NCBI GenBank assembly: GCA_017459795.1
Contig: JAFUCG010000113.1
Span: 1 to 48,239 of the forward strand
Direction of reading: 5' to 3'
DNA from: Erysipelotrichaceae bacterium
GTDB taxonomy: Bacteria > Bacillota_I > Bacilli_A > Erysipelotrichales > Erysipelotrichaceae
Length of the DNA: 48,239 nt
The notes under the pieces are model-generated. The model saw nothing but the letters and a program-made list of their open reading frames with translations. It searched no databases and was not told where the DNA came from. Positions 15,899 through 24,585 of the stretch are shown here, piece after piece (the stretch's first letter is position 1; each line of letters begins with the position of its first letter). Position numbers and translations under genes: made by a program.

Positions 15899-16138
15899 TT
15901 AAAGAGGTGCGTCTTTCTTCATCACGAAGAAAAGTCCGCCGATATAACCAATGAAGTAACCTGGATACCCTAAGAAACAGATCAGCCAATGCAGATTAAG
16001 ATCGGTTACTGTTTCAATGAGAAGCCAGGCTAAAAGTCCCATCATTAAAAAGGCGGATATATTCAGAAATAAAAACATTCTTGTTCTTATACGAGCAGGA
16101 AATCTCATTCTGCCTGTAAAATCCCAGATTATCTGCAT
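15899..16138 (-). CDS. Small membrane protein upstream of the Na/Pi-kinase chimera
   Basis: 79 residues with three hydrophobic stretches at about 20-40, 45-60 and 60-72 and a short basic N-terminus (GRMRFPARIRTR). No family recognised. It has its own GAGGTG site, and its stop is 21 bases before the chimera's ATG with only a ribosome site between, so the two form an operon. It may be a partner or regulator of the chimera; that is inference from position alone. Confidence 0.65.
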   Translation of the reverse strand: MQIIWDFTGRMRFPARIRTRMFLFLNISAFLMMGLLAWLLIETVTDLNLHWLICFLGYPGYFIGYIGGLFFVMKKDAPL

Positions 16139-16232
16139 TTATTTCACCTCGGCTAAATCTTAAAATGTCAAGGTAAAAACAATGTATACATTTGTGTAAA
16201 ATCAAGGTAAAATTTTTCTAATTATTTTTCTT

Positions 16233-16238
16233 TATAAT
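16233..16238 (+). promoter_or_regulatory. Candidate -10 box (TATAAT) for the first MATE gene
   Basis: TATAAT 29 bases before the ATG at 16267. The -35 is not convincing. The only purine-rich site before the start is AGG 13 bases upstream, which is weak. Confidence 0.4.
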
Positions 16239-16266
16239 ATTTGAAAAATTAGGTAAAATAAGACGC

Positions 16267-17673
16267 ATGGACAAAGACAAGACTTCTAGGATCGGCCAGG
16301 ACTTTACGTTATGGTCATTAATCGCATTCGCAATGCCGGGACTGCTCACCAATTTATCAACCCGTTTGTTTGAGACATTGGATGATGCACTTTTTGTTTC
16401 GCGTTTTGTCGGTCAGAATGCCTTAGCAGGAATCAAGATTCTGGCACCGATCGATGGCGTCATGTTCGCTCTGACCCATATCTTTGGCTTAGGTGCCAGT
16501 ACCTATGCCGCAACGGAAATGGGCAGGGGACACAGAGATAATGCCAATAGAATATTTACCAAGATGATCATCATGGCCATGATCGTCGGCGGAATCATTG
16601 CCGGATTAATGATAACCTTTGATGACTACATCCTGTATTTCCTTGGCGCAGAAAATGACATCATTCAATATACCAGAGTATATATCGCCATAACATTTGT
16701 GGCCTTGCCGCTTAAGCTGGCTTCCCAGTGTTTCGGGGCTTTTTATTCAGCGGCTGGCAAGCCATCCATGGGCTTATTCAACAGTATTCTTTCCGGGGTA
16801 ATCAATGTCGTTACCGACTACGTTACCATCGTTGTCTTGCAGATGGGTGTATCAGGAGCAGCCATTGCGACCAGCTTAGGTTTCCTGGCTAATTTCATTG
16901 TCGGTCTCATATTCTACTTTGGTAAGAACAATGACATCCGTTTCGTAAAACCAACGGGTGAATATTTCAGAGTGCTTTTTGAATCATTACACTATTCAAT
17001 TTCCCAGGTTACCAACAGCTTAACCATGGCTGTTACGATGCTGATAGTAAACAGAATGATACTGGCATATCTGGGATCAGATGGCATCGCTGCCCGGGCA
17101 ATCGTCAGTGACTTAAGACAGATATTGAATGCGGCCTTCATTGGCTTTGCCTCTACGGTAGGACCTATCATTGCCTATAACTTTGGGGCTAAGCGGCCAA
17201 AAATGTTAAAGAAGATATTGTCATATAATTTAAAGGTATGGTTCTTCGGTACGATTGGCATGATGATATTAGGCCAGTCCTTAAAGGCACCATTAATAAC
17301 GCTGTTCATGAATCCGGAAACCTATACCCAGAACTTCTATGATCTGACTTACTATGGTTTGACCGTTGAATTATTTGCGCCGATTTTTACGGCAGGATGC
17401 ATCATGACAAACAGAATGTTTGTTTCATTAAAGGCCGCAAAGGTAGCCACGGTATTATCAGTATTAAGAAATGTCGTATTCAGATTAAGTGCAACATTCA
17501 TCATACCGGCTGTATTTGGACCTAACGGCATCTGGTTCTGTTTCCCGGTTGCGGAAGCACTGGGCTTTACATGTTGTGCAATTGCGATAATCATGAACTC
17601 CGACAACTATGGGTATGGAAAGAGTGGGGTTGCCTATCTCATTGATAAGGCTCCAGATCCTGTAACTGAATGA
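16267..17673 (+). CDS. MATE-family multidrug/metabolite efflux transporter (first copy)
   Basis: 468 residues, about 12 membrane helices, MATE family (drug or metabolite export driven by Na+ or H+). N-terminal signature with SLIAFAMPGLLTNLSTRLFETLDDALFVSRFVG and a mid-protein repeat of the same half (LFESLHYSISQVTNSLTMAVT...IAARAIV). Conserved PxK/ALPLKLASQ helix region. C-terminal GYGKSGVAYLID resembles the second MATE at 29112-30485 (GYGRSRVAYMVE), so the two are paralogues of one subfamily. Monocistronic with its own terminator. Substrate unknown. Confidence 0.88.
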   Translation: MDKDKTSRIGQDFTLWSLIAFAMPGLLTNLSTRLFETLDDALFVSRFVGQNALAGIKILAPIDGVMFALTHIFGLGASTYAATEMGRGHRDNANRIFTKMIIMAMIVGGIIAGLMITFDDYILYFLGAENDIIQYTRVYIAITFVALPLKLASQCFGAFYSAAGKPSMGLFNSILSGVINVVTDYVTIVVLQMGVSGAAIATSLGFLANFIVGLIFYFGKNNDIRFVKPTGEYFRVLFESLHYSISQVTNSLTMAVTMLIVNRMILAYLGSDGIAARAIVSDLRQILNAAFIGFASTVGPIIAYNFGAKRPKMLKKILSYNLKVWFFGTIGMMILGQSLKAPLITLFMNPETYTQNFYDLTYYGLTVELFAPIFTAGCIMTNRMFVSLKAAKVATVLSVLRNVVFRLSATFIIPAVFGPNGIWFCFPVAEALGFTCCAIAIIMNSDNYGYGKSGVAYLIDKAPDPVTE

Positions 17674-17675
17674 TC

Positions 17676-17700
17676 ACAGGCCGTCATTGGCCTGTTTTTC
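17676..17700 (+). terminator. Intrinsic terminator
   Basis: Stem ACAGGCC/GGCCTGT, loop GTCATT, then a T run. Confidence 0.85.
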
Positions 17701-17704
17701 TTTG

Positions 17705-17710
17705 GTATAA
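17705..17710 (+). promoter_or_regulatory. Candidate -10 box (TATAAT) for tatD
   Basis: TATAAT just after the upstream terminator, followed by AAAAGGAAC and the ATG at 17732. Confidence 0.4.
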
Positions 17711-17731
17711 TGATTAAAAGGAACAAAGTTA

Positions 17732-18487
17732 ATGACATATACTGATGCACACTGTCATTTGGGCACAAGGCAGTACGACACTGACAGAAATGAAATAGTC
17801 AACAGGATGTTAGCTAATGAAGTAAATAAGGTAATAATGATTTCCTGCAGTAAACATGACTTACAGGAATGCCTGAAACTTCGCAAAGATCATCCTGGTT
17901 TTAAGCTGGCCATGAGCATTCATCCCCAGGATCTGGAAGACCATGACGAAAGTCGTCTTGAAGAGTTATGGAAGGACATTATGGAATGTAAGCCTGAGAT
18001 GATAGGTGAAATTGGTTTGGATTACTATTCACATCCTCATACTAAGGAATACCAACTGGAATTCTTCAGGGCTCAACTGGAAATGGCTAAGGAACTGAAC
18101 TTGCCGGTAAACATTCACAGCCGTAAGGCTTCCAAGGATACATTAGACATCTTAAGGCAGTATTCTGTTAAGGGGTTGATTCACAGTTACAGCGGTTCAA
18201 TTGAAATGGCTGAGTTATTCATTAAGGCAGGTTACTACATTTCCTTTGGGGCCAGTATTCTTTTCCCAAATGCCAAACGGCCAAGGGAAGTAGTAGCTAA
18301 AATACCGTTAGATAAATTACTCATTGAAACTGATTCACCATATCAGTCACCGGTAAAGGGCCATGTTCATGAACCAATGGATGTGGTAAACATCTATGAA
18401 GAAATAAGCAGGATAAGAGGAATTAACATTGATGAGCTTAAACAATGCGTAGAAGCCAATTTCGACAGCCTGTTCAGTCATCAGTAA
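17732..18487 (+). CDS. TatD-family metal-dependent hydrolase
   Basis: 251 residues, the usual TatD length. TIM-barrel hydrolase family linked to 3'-5' DNase activity in cases that have been tested. Metal ligands: DAHCHLG (His7, His9), GEIGLDYY (Glu), the HSRKA His, IHSYSGS and ETDSPYQSP (Asp). AAAAGGAAC lies before the ATG. It is followed after 57 bases by an amidohydrolase with its own strong ribosome site. Diverged from the main TatD/YcfH (the usual HCF-G region reads HSYSG), so it may be one of the side branches rather than the housekeeping copy. Confidence 0.85.
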   Translation: MTYTDAHCHLGTRQYDTDRNEIVNRMLANEVNKVIMISCSKHDLQECLKLRKDHPGFKLAMSIHPQDLEDHDESRLEELWKDIMECKPEMIGEIGLDYYSHPHTKEYQLEFFRAQLEMAKELNLPVNIHSRKASKDTLDILRQYSVKGLIHSYSGSIEMAELFIKAGYYISFGASILFPNAKRPREVVAKIPLDKLLIETDSPYQSPVKGHVHEPMDVVNIYEEISRIRGINIDELKQCVEANFDSLFSHQ

Positions 18488-18544
18488 TGAAATGAAAAAC
18501 ATGGAGTGGTATACTTCGGTTAATTAAACAGAGGAGATAATAAC

Positions 18545-19687
18545 ATGATAATTAAGAACGGTTTGATTCATGACGCAGTAAACAGAGAACCTTATAAGGG
18601 TGACATCCGTGTTGAAGACGGAAAGATTGCGGAAATAGGTTCTGAACTGGAAGTAAGAGAAAATGAAGAATGCATCGACGCTACTGGCTTAAGCGTATAT
18701 CCTGGTTTCATTGATGCTCATTGTCACTTAGGGTTAGATGGCTATGGCATTGGCTTTGAAGGAGCTGACTATAATGAACCTGGCGACATCTGTACCCCGC
18801 ACTTAAGATCTGAAGACAGCTTCAATCCACTTGACCCGACAGTCAAGGCCGCTGCCAAGGCTGGCATAACAAGTGTGGCTACCGGTCAGGGCAGTGCCAA
18901 TGCGATTGGCGGTACCTGGATCGCCGTTAAGACAGTAGGCAATTGTGTTGATGACATGATCATTAAGACACCTGTTGCCATGAAGTGTGCCTTAGGTGAA
19001 AATCCAAAGAGATGTTACAGGGAAAAGGGTAATGCGGCCAGAATGTCTACGGCATCAGTCATCCGCAACATGATGTTCAAGGCTAAGGAATACTTACAGA
19101 AAAAGGAAGCGGCTGGGGATGACATCTTCAAGAAACCGGCCTTTGACTTCAAATGTGAAGCCATGATTCCGGTATTAAAGAAGGAAATACCTTTGAAGAT
19201 ACATGCTCATCAGGCTAATGACATCTTAACAGCCATCAGACTGGCTAAGGAATTTGACGTATTATTAACAATTGAACATGTTACTGAAGGTCATCTGATT
19301 GCCGATAAACTGGCAAACTGCCCATATCCATTAGCTGTCGGGCCATCATTAACTCATGCCACAAAGTTTGAACTGCAGAACAAGTCCTGGACAACTCCTG
19401 GCATATTGGCTGCGAAAGGTTGTCAGGTTTCAATCGTTACCGATTCGCCAGTCATTCCACAGGAATACTTACCGTTATGTGCCGGTTTAGCTGTTAAGGC
19501 TGGCATGGATGAATTTGAAGCCTTGAAGGCCATTACCATTAATCCTGCCAAGCAGATCGGTATCGCTGATAGAACCGGATCATTAGAAGTTGGCAAGGAC
19601 GCTGATATTGTCATTACTGATGGTGATCCAATGATCAGTAACAGTGTCATCAGAAAAGTATTCATTGACGGTACAGTAGTAGAATAG
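18545..19687 (+). CDS. Amidohydrolase of imidazolonepropionase-like type
   Basis: 380 residues. Starts with the N-terminal beta sandwich (IIKNGLIHDAVNREPYKGDIRVEDGKIAEIG), then PGFIDAHCHLG (metal His pair), possible metal-bridging Lys in AMKCALGENPK, HAHQ, IEHVTEGH and the metal Asp in VTDSPV, ending with the EVGKDADIVITDGDP motif of the superfamily. The pattern is that of uncharacterised amidohydrolases similar to imidazolonepropionase or isoaspartyl/pro-dipeptidases. Substrate unknown. GAGGAG precedes the ATG. The following hairpin has no T run, so the downstream SDR may be cotranscribed. Confidence 0.82.
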   Translation: MIIKNGLIHDAVNREPYKGDIRVEDGKIAEIGSELEVRENEECIDATGLSVYPGFIDAHCHLGLDGYGIGFEGADYNEPGDICTPHLRSEDSFNPLDPTVKAAAKAGITSVATGQGSANAIGGTWIAVKTVGNCVDDMIIKTPVAMKCALGENPKRCYREKGNAARMSTASVIRNMMFKAKEYLQKKEAAGDDIFKKPAFDFKCEAMIPVLKKEIPLKIHAHQANDILTAIRLAKEFDVLLTIEHVTEGHLIADKLANCPYPLAVGPSLTHATKFELQNKSWTTPGILAAKGCQVSIVTDSPVIPQEYLPLCAGLAVKAGMDEFEALKAITINPAKQIGIADRTGSLEVGKDADIVITDGDPMISNSVIRKVFIDGTVVE

Positions 19688-19696
19688 TTAAAGAAT

Positions 19697-19719
19697 CAAG
19701 GCAGGATAATCCTGCCTTG
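19697..19719 (+). terminator. Strong hairpin without a T run
   Basis: Perfect 10-base stem CAAGGCAGGA/TCCTGCCTTG with a TAA loop. It lacks the poly-T, so it may stabilise the upstream message or only partly terminate. Confidence 0.5.
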
Positions 19720-19740
19720 TTAAGCAAATGAAAAGGAAAC

Positions 19741-20457
19741 ATGACCATGGGAAACTTTGAAAATAAAAACGTTGTGATCACCGGTGGGGCAATGGGTATT
19801 GGCAAGTGCGTAGCTTCCTTATTTGAAAAGGAAGGCGCTAATGTATACATAATAGATAAAATAGAAGGCGACTGGTTTGTTGGTGACGTAGGTAAGAAGG
19901 AAGACCTTGAAAAGTTTGCGCAAGATGTCATTAATAAGGCAGGTAGGGTTGATTATCTTGTTAATAACGCCAAGCCGGCGATGAAGGGCATAGATAAGTG
20001 CAGCTGGGATGATTTTAATGAAGCTCTTTCAGTTGGTGTTACAGGTCCCTTCTATCTTACTAAACTATTGGCTCTTTACTTTAATGAAGAGGCATCCATC
20101 GTTAATATTTCCTCATCAAGAGACCGCATGAGTCAGCCTCAAAGTGAAAGTTATACGGCGGCCAAAGGAGGAATTGCGGCCCTTACGCACTCATTAGCCA
20201 TCAGCCTGGCAGGTAAGGCCAGAGTAAACAGTATTTCTCCGGGCTGGATAAATACTACTGAAGAAGTAATTGAAGGTCCTGATGCCTTACAGCAGCCGGT
20301 AAAAAGAGTTGGCAAGCCTGAAGATATAGCGGAAATGGTACTGTTCTTATGTTCGGATAAGGCCGGCTTCATTACCGGAGAAAACATCTGCATAGATGGC
20401 GGCATGACTAAATTAATGATCTACCATGGTGAACATGGCTGGAATTATGAAGAATGA
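19741..20457 (+). CDS. Short-chain dehydrogenase/reductase
   Basis: 238 residues, classical SDR. NAD(P) motif GGAMGIG, the NNA motif, catalytic Ser in NISSS and Tyr-x3-Lys in YTAAKGG, C-terminal SPGWINT and IDGG. Acidic residue Asp after strand 2 (IIDK) suggests NAD. Substrate unknown. Two close start codons: 19741 and 19747; AAAAGGAAA is a better distance from the second. It follows the amidohydrolase gene by 53 bases and precedes a strong terminator. Confidence 0.85.
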   Translation: MTMGNFENKNVVITGGAMGIGKCVASLFEKEGANVYIIDKIEGDWFVGDVGKKEDLEKFAQDVINKAGRVDYLVNNAKPAMKGIDKCSWDDFNEALSVGVTGPFYLTKLLALYFNEEASIVNISSSRDRMSQPQSESYTAAKGGIAALTHSLAISLAGKARVNSISPGWINTTEEVIEGPDALQQPVKRVGKPEDIAEMVLFLCSDKAGFITGENICIDGGMTKLMIYHGEHGWNYEE

Positions 20458-20485
20458 CTTCACTTAAAGTGAAGTTTTCTTTTTG
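20457..20485 (+). terminator. Intrinsic terminator
   Basis: Stem ACTTCACT/AGTGAAGT, loop TAA, then TTTCTTTTT. Confidence 0.8.
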
Positions 20486-20526
20486 TGAGCGTTTTGGTAA
20501 AATCTGTTTAGTAGGAAGGTTTGCTT

Positions 20527-22179
20527 ATGAAAAGAATAATAACAATGGTCTTGTCAGTGCTTCTCATTTTGTCATTTACAGGATGTGAAAGTGAGAAGAA
20601 ACCGGAATTAAAGGATGACATTCATATTTTCTATACAAGTGATGTTCACTGTGGCTTAAGTGACAATCTGGGCTTTGCGAAATTGAAGGCTCTGGTTGAT
20701 GATGATAAGAAGGAACATCCATATGTTGCGATGGTTGACTGCGGTGACTATTTACAGGGTGGTACCATTGGTTCCATTTCCAAGGGTGAACAGATCATTC
20801 ACATCATGAATGCGATGAATTATGATGTGGCTACGATCGGCAATCATGAATTTGACTATGGCATGGACAGATTAGGCGAATTAATGAAACTGGCTGAATT
20901 TGAGGTCGTTGCCTGTAACGTAGAATACAGTGGGACTAAGACAAATGTCTTTGAAAATACCCCTGGTTTTGTGATCAAGGATTTTGATGGGACAAAGGTA
21001 GCCTTCATTGGTGTTCTTACTCCTGAATCTCTCACTTCTTCAACACCTGCATACTTCATGGAAAATGACGAATTTGTTTATGATTTTGGCAGCGGTAACG
21101 GTGGTCTTGACTTAGCTGAAAGAGTTCAGAAAACAGTTGATGAAGCCAGAAAACAGGGGGCTCACTATGTTGTTGCTCTTACTCACTTAGGTACAGGAGT
21201 AACTTATGAGCCATTTGATGCCGTAACATTGATCCGAAATACAAACGGCATTGATGCGGTATTGGATGGGCATGCTCATGCTGAGATCATTGGTGAAACC
21301 TATCAGAACAAGGATGGCAAGGACGTTGTTCTTTCATCAGTAGGAACCAAGATGAAGAATGTCGGCGAACTGTTCATCGGTAAGGACGGCACAATTGAAA
21401 CCACGTTGATATCTGAATATGACAGAGAAGATGAAGACATTAAGATGACTATCGCTGAAGAGGAAGAACATCTGAATCAGTTACTGAATATAAAAGTAGC
21501 TCATACTGATTTTGACTTGAGCATTACCGATGAAGCAGGCATCAGAATATCCAGAACCAGAGAAATTGGCTTAGGTAACTTAGCCGCTGATGCCTGGAGA
21601 ACATATCTTGGTACTGACATTGTCATCATTAATGGCGGGGCTATAAGAAAGACCATTAAGGCCGGTGACATTACCTATCAGAACGTAATAGATGTAATGC
21701 CATTCATGAATTCATTATCAAGCTGTTACGCAACCGGCCAGCAGATCCTTGATTCATTGGAATTCTGCTCAAGATTCACGGAAAAACTTCATTCGTTTGA
21801 CGGCGCAGCCGTTGGTGAATTCGGCGGTTTCCTACAGGTATCAGGCATGAAATATACCATTGATACTTCAATACCTTCAAGCGTTGTTGTTGATTCTGAT
21901 AACATGTTTGTGGAAATAACCGGTGAAAGAAGAGTAAAGGATGTTCAGGTACTGGAGAATGGTGAATATGTACCAATCGATCCAAATAAGACCTATACCT
22001 TAGGTGGACCTGACTATGTATTGGCTCACATGGGTGATGGCAATAATCTGTTTAAGGATTGTCAGTTCATAATAGAAGCCGGCCCAACTGACAGTGATGT
22101 ATTTGCAGGATACTTAAGAGAAATAGGTAACGTAGATGCAAGATATGCACAGCCTGAAGGAAGAATAACAATAGAATAG
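20527..22179 (+). CDS. 5'-nucleotidase/2',3'-cyclic phosphodiesterase-type lipoprotein
   Basis: 550 residues from the ATG at 20527 (AGGAAGG just upstream). Signal peptide and lipobox SFTGC, so surface anchored. N-terminal metallophosphatase domain: YTSDVHCGL (Asp-x-His), DCGDYLQGG, GNHEFDYG, LTHLG, DGHAHAE. C-terminal 5'-nucleotidase substrate domain: GNLAADAWR, NGGAIRKTIKAGDITYQNVIDVMPF. It matches UshA/YfkN-type enzymes that take phosphate from external nucleotides, giving nucleosides and Pi. This fits the purine salvage and phosphate theme of the window. Followed closely by a DUF1349 gene (10 bases), likely one transcript. Confidence 0.9.
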   Translation: MKRIITMVLSVLLILSFTGCESEKKPELKDDIHIFYTSDVHCGLSDNLGFAKLKALVDDDKKEHPYVAMVDCGDYLQGGTIGSISKGEQIIHIMNAMNYDVATIGNHEFDYGMDRLGELMKLAEFEVVACNVEYSGTKTNVFENTPGFVIKDFDGTKVAFIGVLTPESLTSSTPAYFMENDEFVYDFGSGNGGLDLAERVQKTVDEARKQGAHYVVALTHLGTGVTYEPFDAVTLIRNTNGIDAVLDGHAHAEIIGETYQNKDGKDVVLSSVGTKMKNVGELFIGKDGTIETTLISEYDREDEDIKMTIAEEEEHLNQLLNIKVAHTDFDLSITDEAGIRISRTREIGLGNLAADAWRTYLGTDIVIINGGAIRKTIKAGDITYQNVIDVMPFMNSLSSCYATGQQILDSLEFCSRFTEKLHSFDGAAVGEFGGFLQVSGMKYTIDTSIPSSVVVDSDNMFVEITGERRVKDVQVLENGEYVPIDPNKTYTLGGPDYVLAHMGDGNNLFKDCQFIIEAGPTDSDVFAGYLREIGNVDARYAQPEGRITIE

Positions 22180-22189
22180 GAATTAGTAT

Positions 22190-22798
22190 ATGAAGGTAGA
22201 TTTAAGTAAATTTGAATGGATAAGAGAACCAAAGAATAATGCCGTTTCTGAAGACAAGGTGGAAATAATAACCGAGCCATTTACTGATTTATGGCAGAGA
22301 ACCTATTATCATTTCCGAAATGACAATGCCCCGGCTTTCCAGATGAAAAGTGAAGAAGAATTCTTTTCCTTTAGTGTAAAGGCGGTATTTGAGTCAAAGC
22401 ACAGATTTGATCAGGGTGGGGTAATTATGTATCTTGATTCAGAAAACTGGATCAAGGCATCAGTTGAATATGAAAATGAAGAAATCGGCAGACTTGGAAG
22501 TGTTGTCACCAATAACGGTTATTCTGACTGGGCAACTACTGACATTGATGCTTCAGTAAAGTGCATGTGGTTCAGATTAAGCCGCAGACAGGATGACTTC
22601 TGCCTGGAAAACTCATTTGACGGCATTAACTATAAGCAGATGAGAATCTGTCACATGTTCAATGTTAAAAAGGAAGTAACCTTCGGCATATATGCCTGCA
22701 GCCCTGAAGATTCATCATTCAAGGCGACATTCTCAGATATGGATTTAGGTGAATGTAAATGGCTGGCTCATGACGGGCAGAAGCCTGATGAAGAATAA
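22190..22798 (+). CDS. DUF1349 concanavalin-like beta-sandwich protein
   Basis: 202 residues. It has the DUF1349 pattern: WIREPKNNAV, the LWQRTYYHFRNDNAPAF stretch, FSFSVKAVFE, DQGGVIMYLDSENWIKASVEYEN and FGIYACSPEDSSFKATFSDM. Jelly-roll fold expected; no signal peptide, so cytoplasmic. Members are often annotated as regulation-of-enolase-like, without firm function. AGGAATTAG lies before the ATG. Cotranscribed with the 5'-nucleotidase gene upstream, but it ends in its own terminator. Confidence 0.8.
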   Translation: MKVDLSKFEWIREPKNNAVSEDKVEIITEPFTDLWQRTYYHFRNDNAPAFQMKSEEEFFSFSVKAVFESKHRFDQGGVIMYLDSENWIKASVEYENEEIGRLGSVVTNNGYSDWATTDIDASVKCMWFRLSRRQDDFCLENSFDGINYKQMRICHMFNVKKEVTFGIYACSPEDSSFKATFSDMDLGECKWLAHDGQKPDEE

Positions 22799-22816
22799 AT
22801 GATTAATATTGTAACT

Positions 22817-22847
22817 AAGCAGACAGTTTGATAACTGCTGCTTTTTT
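22817..22847 (+). terminator. Intrinsic terminator
   Basis: Interrupted stem AAGCAG-AC-AGTT/AACTG-CTGCTT with a TGAT loop and a T run. Confidence 0.7.
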
Positions 22848-22912
22848 CTTGGTTATTATATTTGTATATACATACGAATACATTTATATTAAACGTAGAG
22901 GTTGATGAAACT

Positions 22913-23671
22913 ATGCAAAAAGAGAAATACAATTACCGGTATGATTTCATTGATGAAGGAAAGGCAGTTCACATCATAGACGCAACGGGAGTAAACCTGT
23001 TTTTACTGGTTGGAAGTAAAAGAGGATTACTGATTGATACGGGTCAGTGCAAGGATGACTTACGAAGCCTATGTGATGAGTTATGCAGTGATTATGATGT
23101 GGTAAATACCCATGGCCATTTTGACCATGTCGTTGCCGATTATCAGTTTGATAAGATTTATGTCAGTGATAATGATTTGCCGTTATTAAAACAGGTATAC
23201 GGTGGAAGTCTTGGCTTTGAAACTGAAAGCCTTAATGACGGTCAGTTATTTGATCTGGGCGACAGAAAGGTTAAGGCCATTGCCTTGCCGGGTCATACAT
23301 CAGGTTCTTTTGGTTTCCTGGACATGGATAGAAGAATACTGTACAGCGGTGACTCATTAATGAGAAATGTATCCTTGCAGCACATTGGTAATTTAGGACC
23401 ACTTGGCTACAGGGCAACTTTAGTCAGATTGTTGAGTGAATATGGTAATGATTTCGACTATGCCATACCTGCTCATGGCCACAGAGCATTTGGCTTCAGA
23501 CCTTTGGAAAAGGAATATATCTCAAAGATGATCGACTGTATTGATTCAGTTGATTTAAGCAGATGTGTAGTAATAGGTAGTAATGAGTTTGGTGATATCT
23601 TACGCTTTGTGGCTGATGGGAAGAAATATGAAGATTATGACTCGGTTAGTGTCGAATTCAGCAGGCCATAG
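22913..23671 (+). CDS. Metallo-beta-lactamase-fold hydrolase
   Basis: 252 residues from the ATG at 22913, behind GAGGTTGATG; a TTG at 22862 would add 17 residues without need. The zinc motif is THGHFDHVVA (H-x-H-x-D-H), with PGHTSGS (His), SGDSL (Asp) and PAHGHR (His) completing the two-metal site. MBL superfamily hydrolase of small-molecule type (glyoxalase II-like or lactonase-like); substrate unknown. It lies between an upstream terminator and an SDR gene with its own ribosome site, in a run of small oxidoreductases and hydrolases. Confidence 0.85.
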   Translation: MQKEKYNYRYDFIDEGKAVHIIDATGVNLFLLVGSKRGLLIDTGQCKDDLRSLCDELCSDYDVVNTHGHFDHVVADYQFDKIYVSDNDLPLLKQVYGGSLGFETESLNDGQLFDLGDRKVKAIALPGHTSGSFGFLDMDRRILYSGDSLMRNVSLQHIGNLGPLGYRATLVRLLSEYGNDFDYAIPAHGHRAFGFRPLEKEYISKMIDCIDSVDLSRCVVIGSNEFGDILRFVADGKKYEDYDSVSVEFSRP

Positions 23672-23745
23672 GCATATTAATTGAAGTTACTTTTAGCTAA
23701 TAGTAGATTTTAGTTAAAGAATAAATCAGGAAAGGAGAGCATATC

Positions 23746-24546
23746 ATGAAGGGTTTAAACGGAAAGACGGCAATGGTTACAGGCGGTGGTTCAGGCATCG
23801 GTAAGGCAATCGTTGAGCATTTACTGGAATATGGGGCAAACGTTGTCAGCATGGACTTAAACAACAGTGGTTTAAGTGAACTGATGGAAAAGAATCCAGG
23901 CAGATTAGTTGGCGTCGATGGCAGTGTATCAAATGAAGAGGATGTAAAAAGAGCTGTTGAAACAGCAGTTGAGAAGTTTGGTCAGTTGAACTTTGGCTTC
24001 AACGTAGCAGGTATTGTTAAGACTGAACTGATCATTAAGCAGGATGTTGAAGACTGGAAAAAGACATTGGATGTAGACTTGATTGGTGTCTTCCTTTGCA
24101 TCAAGCATGAGGCCAGAGCCATGAGAAATAATGGCGGTGGCGCAATCGTCAACATTGCATCATTGAATGCTCATGTACCAATGATCTATGGATCAGCATA
24201 TGTAGCAGCCAAGGCCGGTGTTGAAATGTTATCAAAGAATGCCGCATTGGAATTAGCACATTATGGCATCAGAGTAAATTCTATCTTACCGGGTCTGATC
24301 GCTACACCTATTAATACAAATGTATTGAATGATGAAGTAACATATGGCAAGTTCAAGGAAAGAATCCCACTGAACAGAGCAGCTAAGCCAGATGAAATTG
24401 CTGAACCGGCAATCTTCTTAGTTTCAGAAAATGCATCATATGTTAACGGTACTTCATTAGTAGTTGACGGCGGCTGGGAAATCACAGGTTATCCTAACCT
24501 GGCTGACTTAAGCAGTGAAGATTCCGCATTTAATTTCGCTGACTAG
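23746..24546 (+). CDS. Short-chain dehydrogenase/reductase (second)
   Basis: 266 residues, classical SDR. NAD(P) motif TGGGSGIG, Asp in SMDLNN (NAD preference), NVAG in the place of NNAG, catalytic Ser in NIASLN and YVAAKAG (Tyr-x3-Lys), C-terminal LPGLIATP and VVDGGWEITG. AAAGGAGAG precedes the ATG. It is the last gene of the plus-strand run and meets the phosphate operon at a bidirectional terminator. The long C-terminal tail after the GG-W motif is unusual but not diagnostic. Substrate unknown. Confidence 0.85.
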   Translation: MKGLNGKTAMVTGGGSGIGKAIVEHLLEYGANVVSMDLNNSGLSELMEKNPGRLVGVDGSVSNEEDVKRAVETAVEKFGQLNFGFNVAGIVKTELIIKQDVEDWKKTLDVDLIGVFLCIKHEARAMRNNGGGAIVNIASLNAHVPMIYGSAYVAAKAGVEMLSKNAALELAHYGIRVNSILPGLIATPINTNVLNDEVTYGKFKERIPLNRAAKPDEIAEPAIFLVSENASYVNGTSLVVDGGWEITGYPNLADLSSEDSAFNFAD

Positions 24547-24557
24547 TGTAAATAATA

Positions 24558-24585
24558 AAGAGCAATGCCTGGCATTGCTCTTTTC
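24558..24585. terminator. Bidirectional intrinsic terminator
   Basis: Stem AAGAGCAATGC/GCATTGCTCTT with a CTG loop and T-rich flank, between the converging SDR and DUF47 genes. Confidence 0.85.

Noticed and set aside
16168-16262. Repeated AAGGTAAAA words upstream of the chimera operon and first MATE gene, possible Pho-box-like sites
   Set aside because: Two good copies 34 bases apart plus a third near the MATE start, but spacing does not match a tandem Pho box and the sequence is very AT-rich; not strong enough to call an operator.
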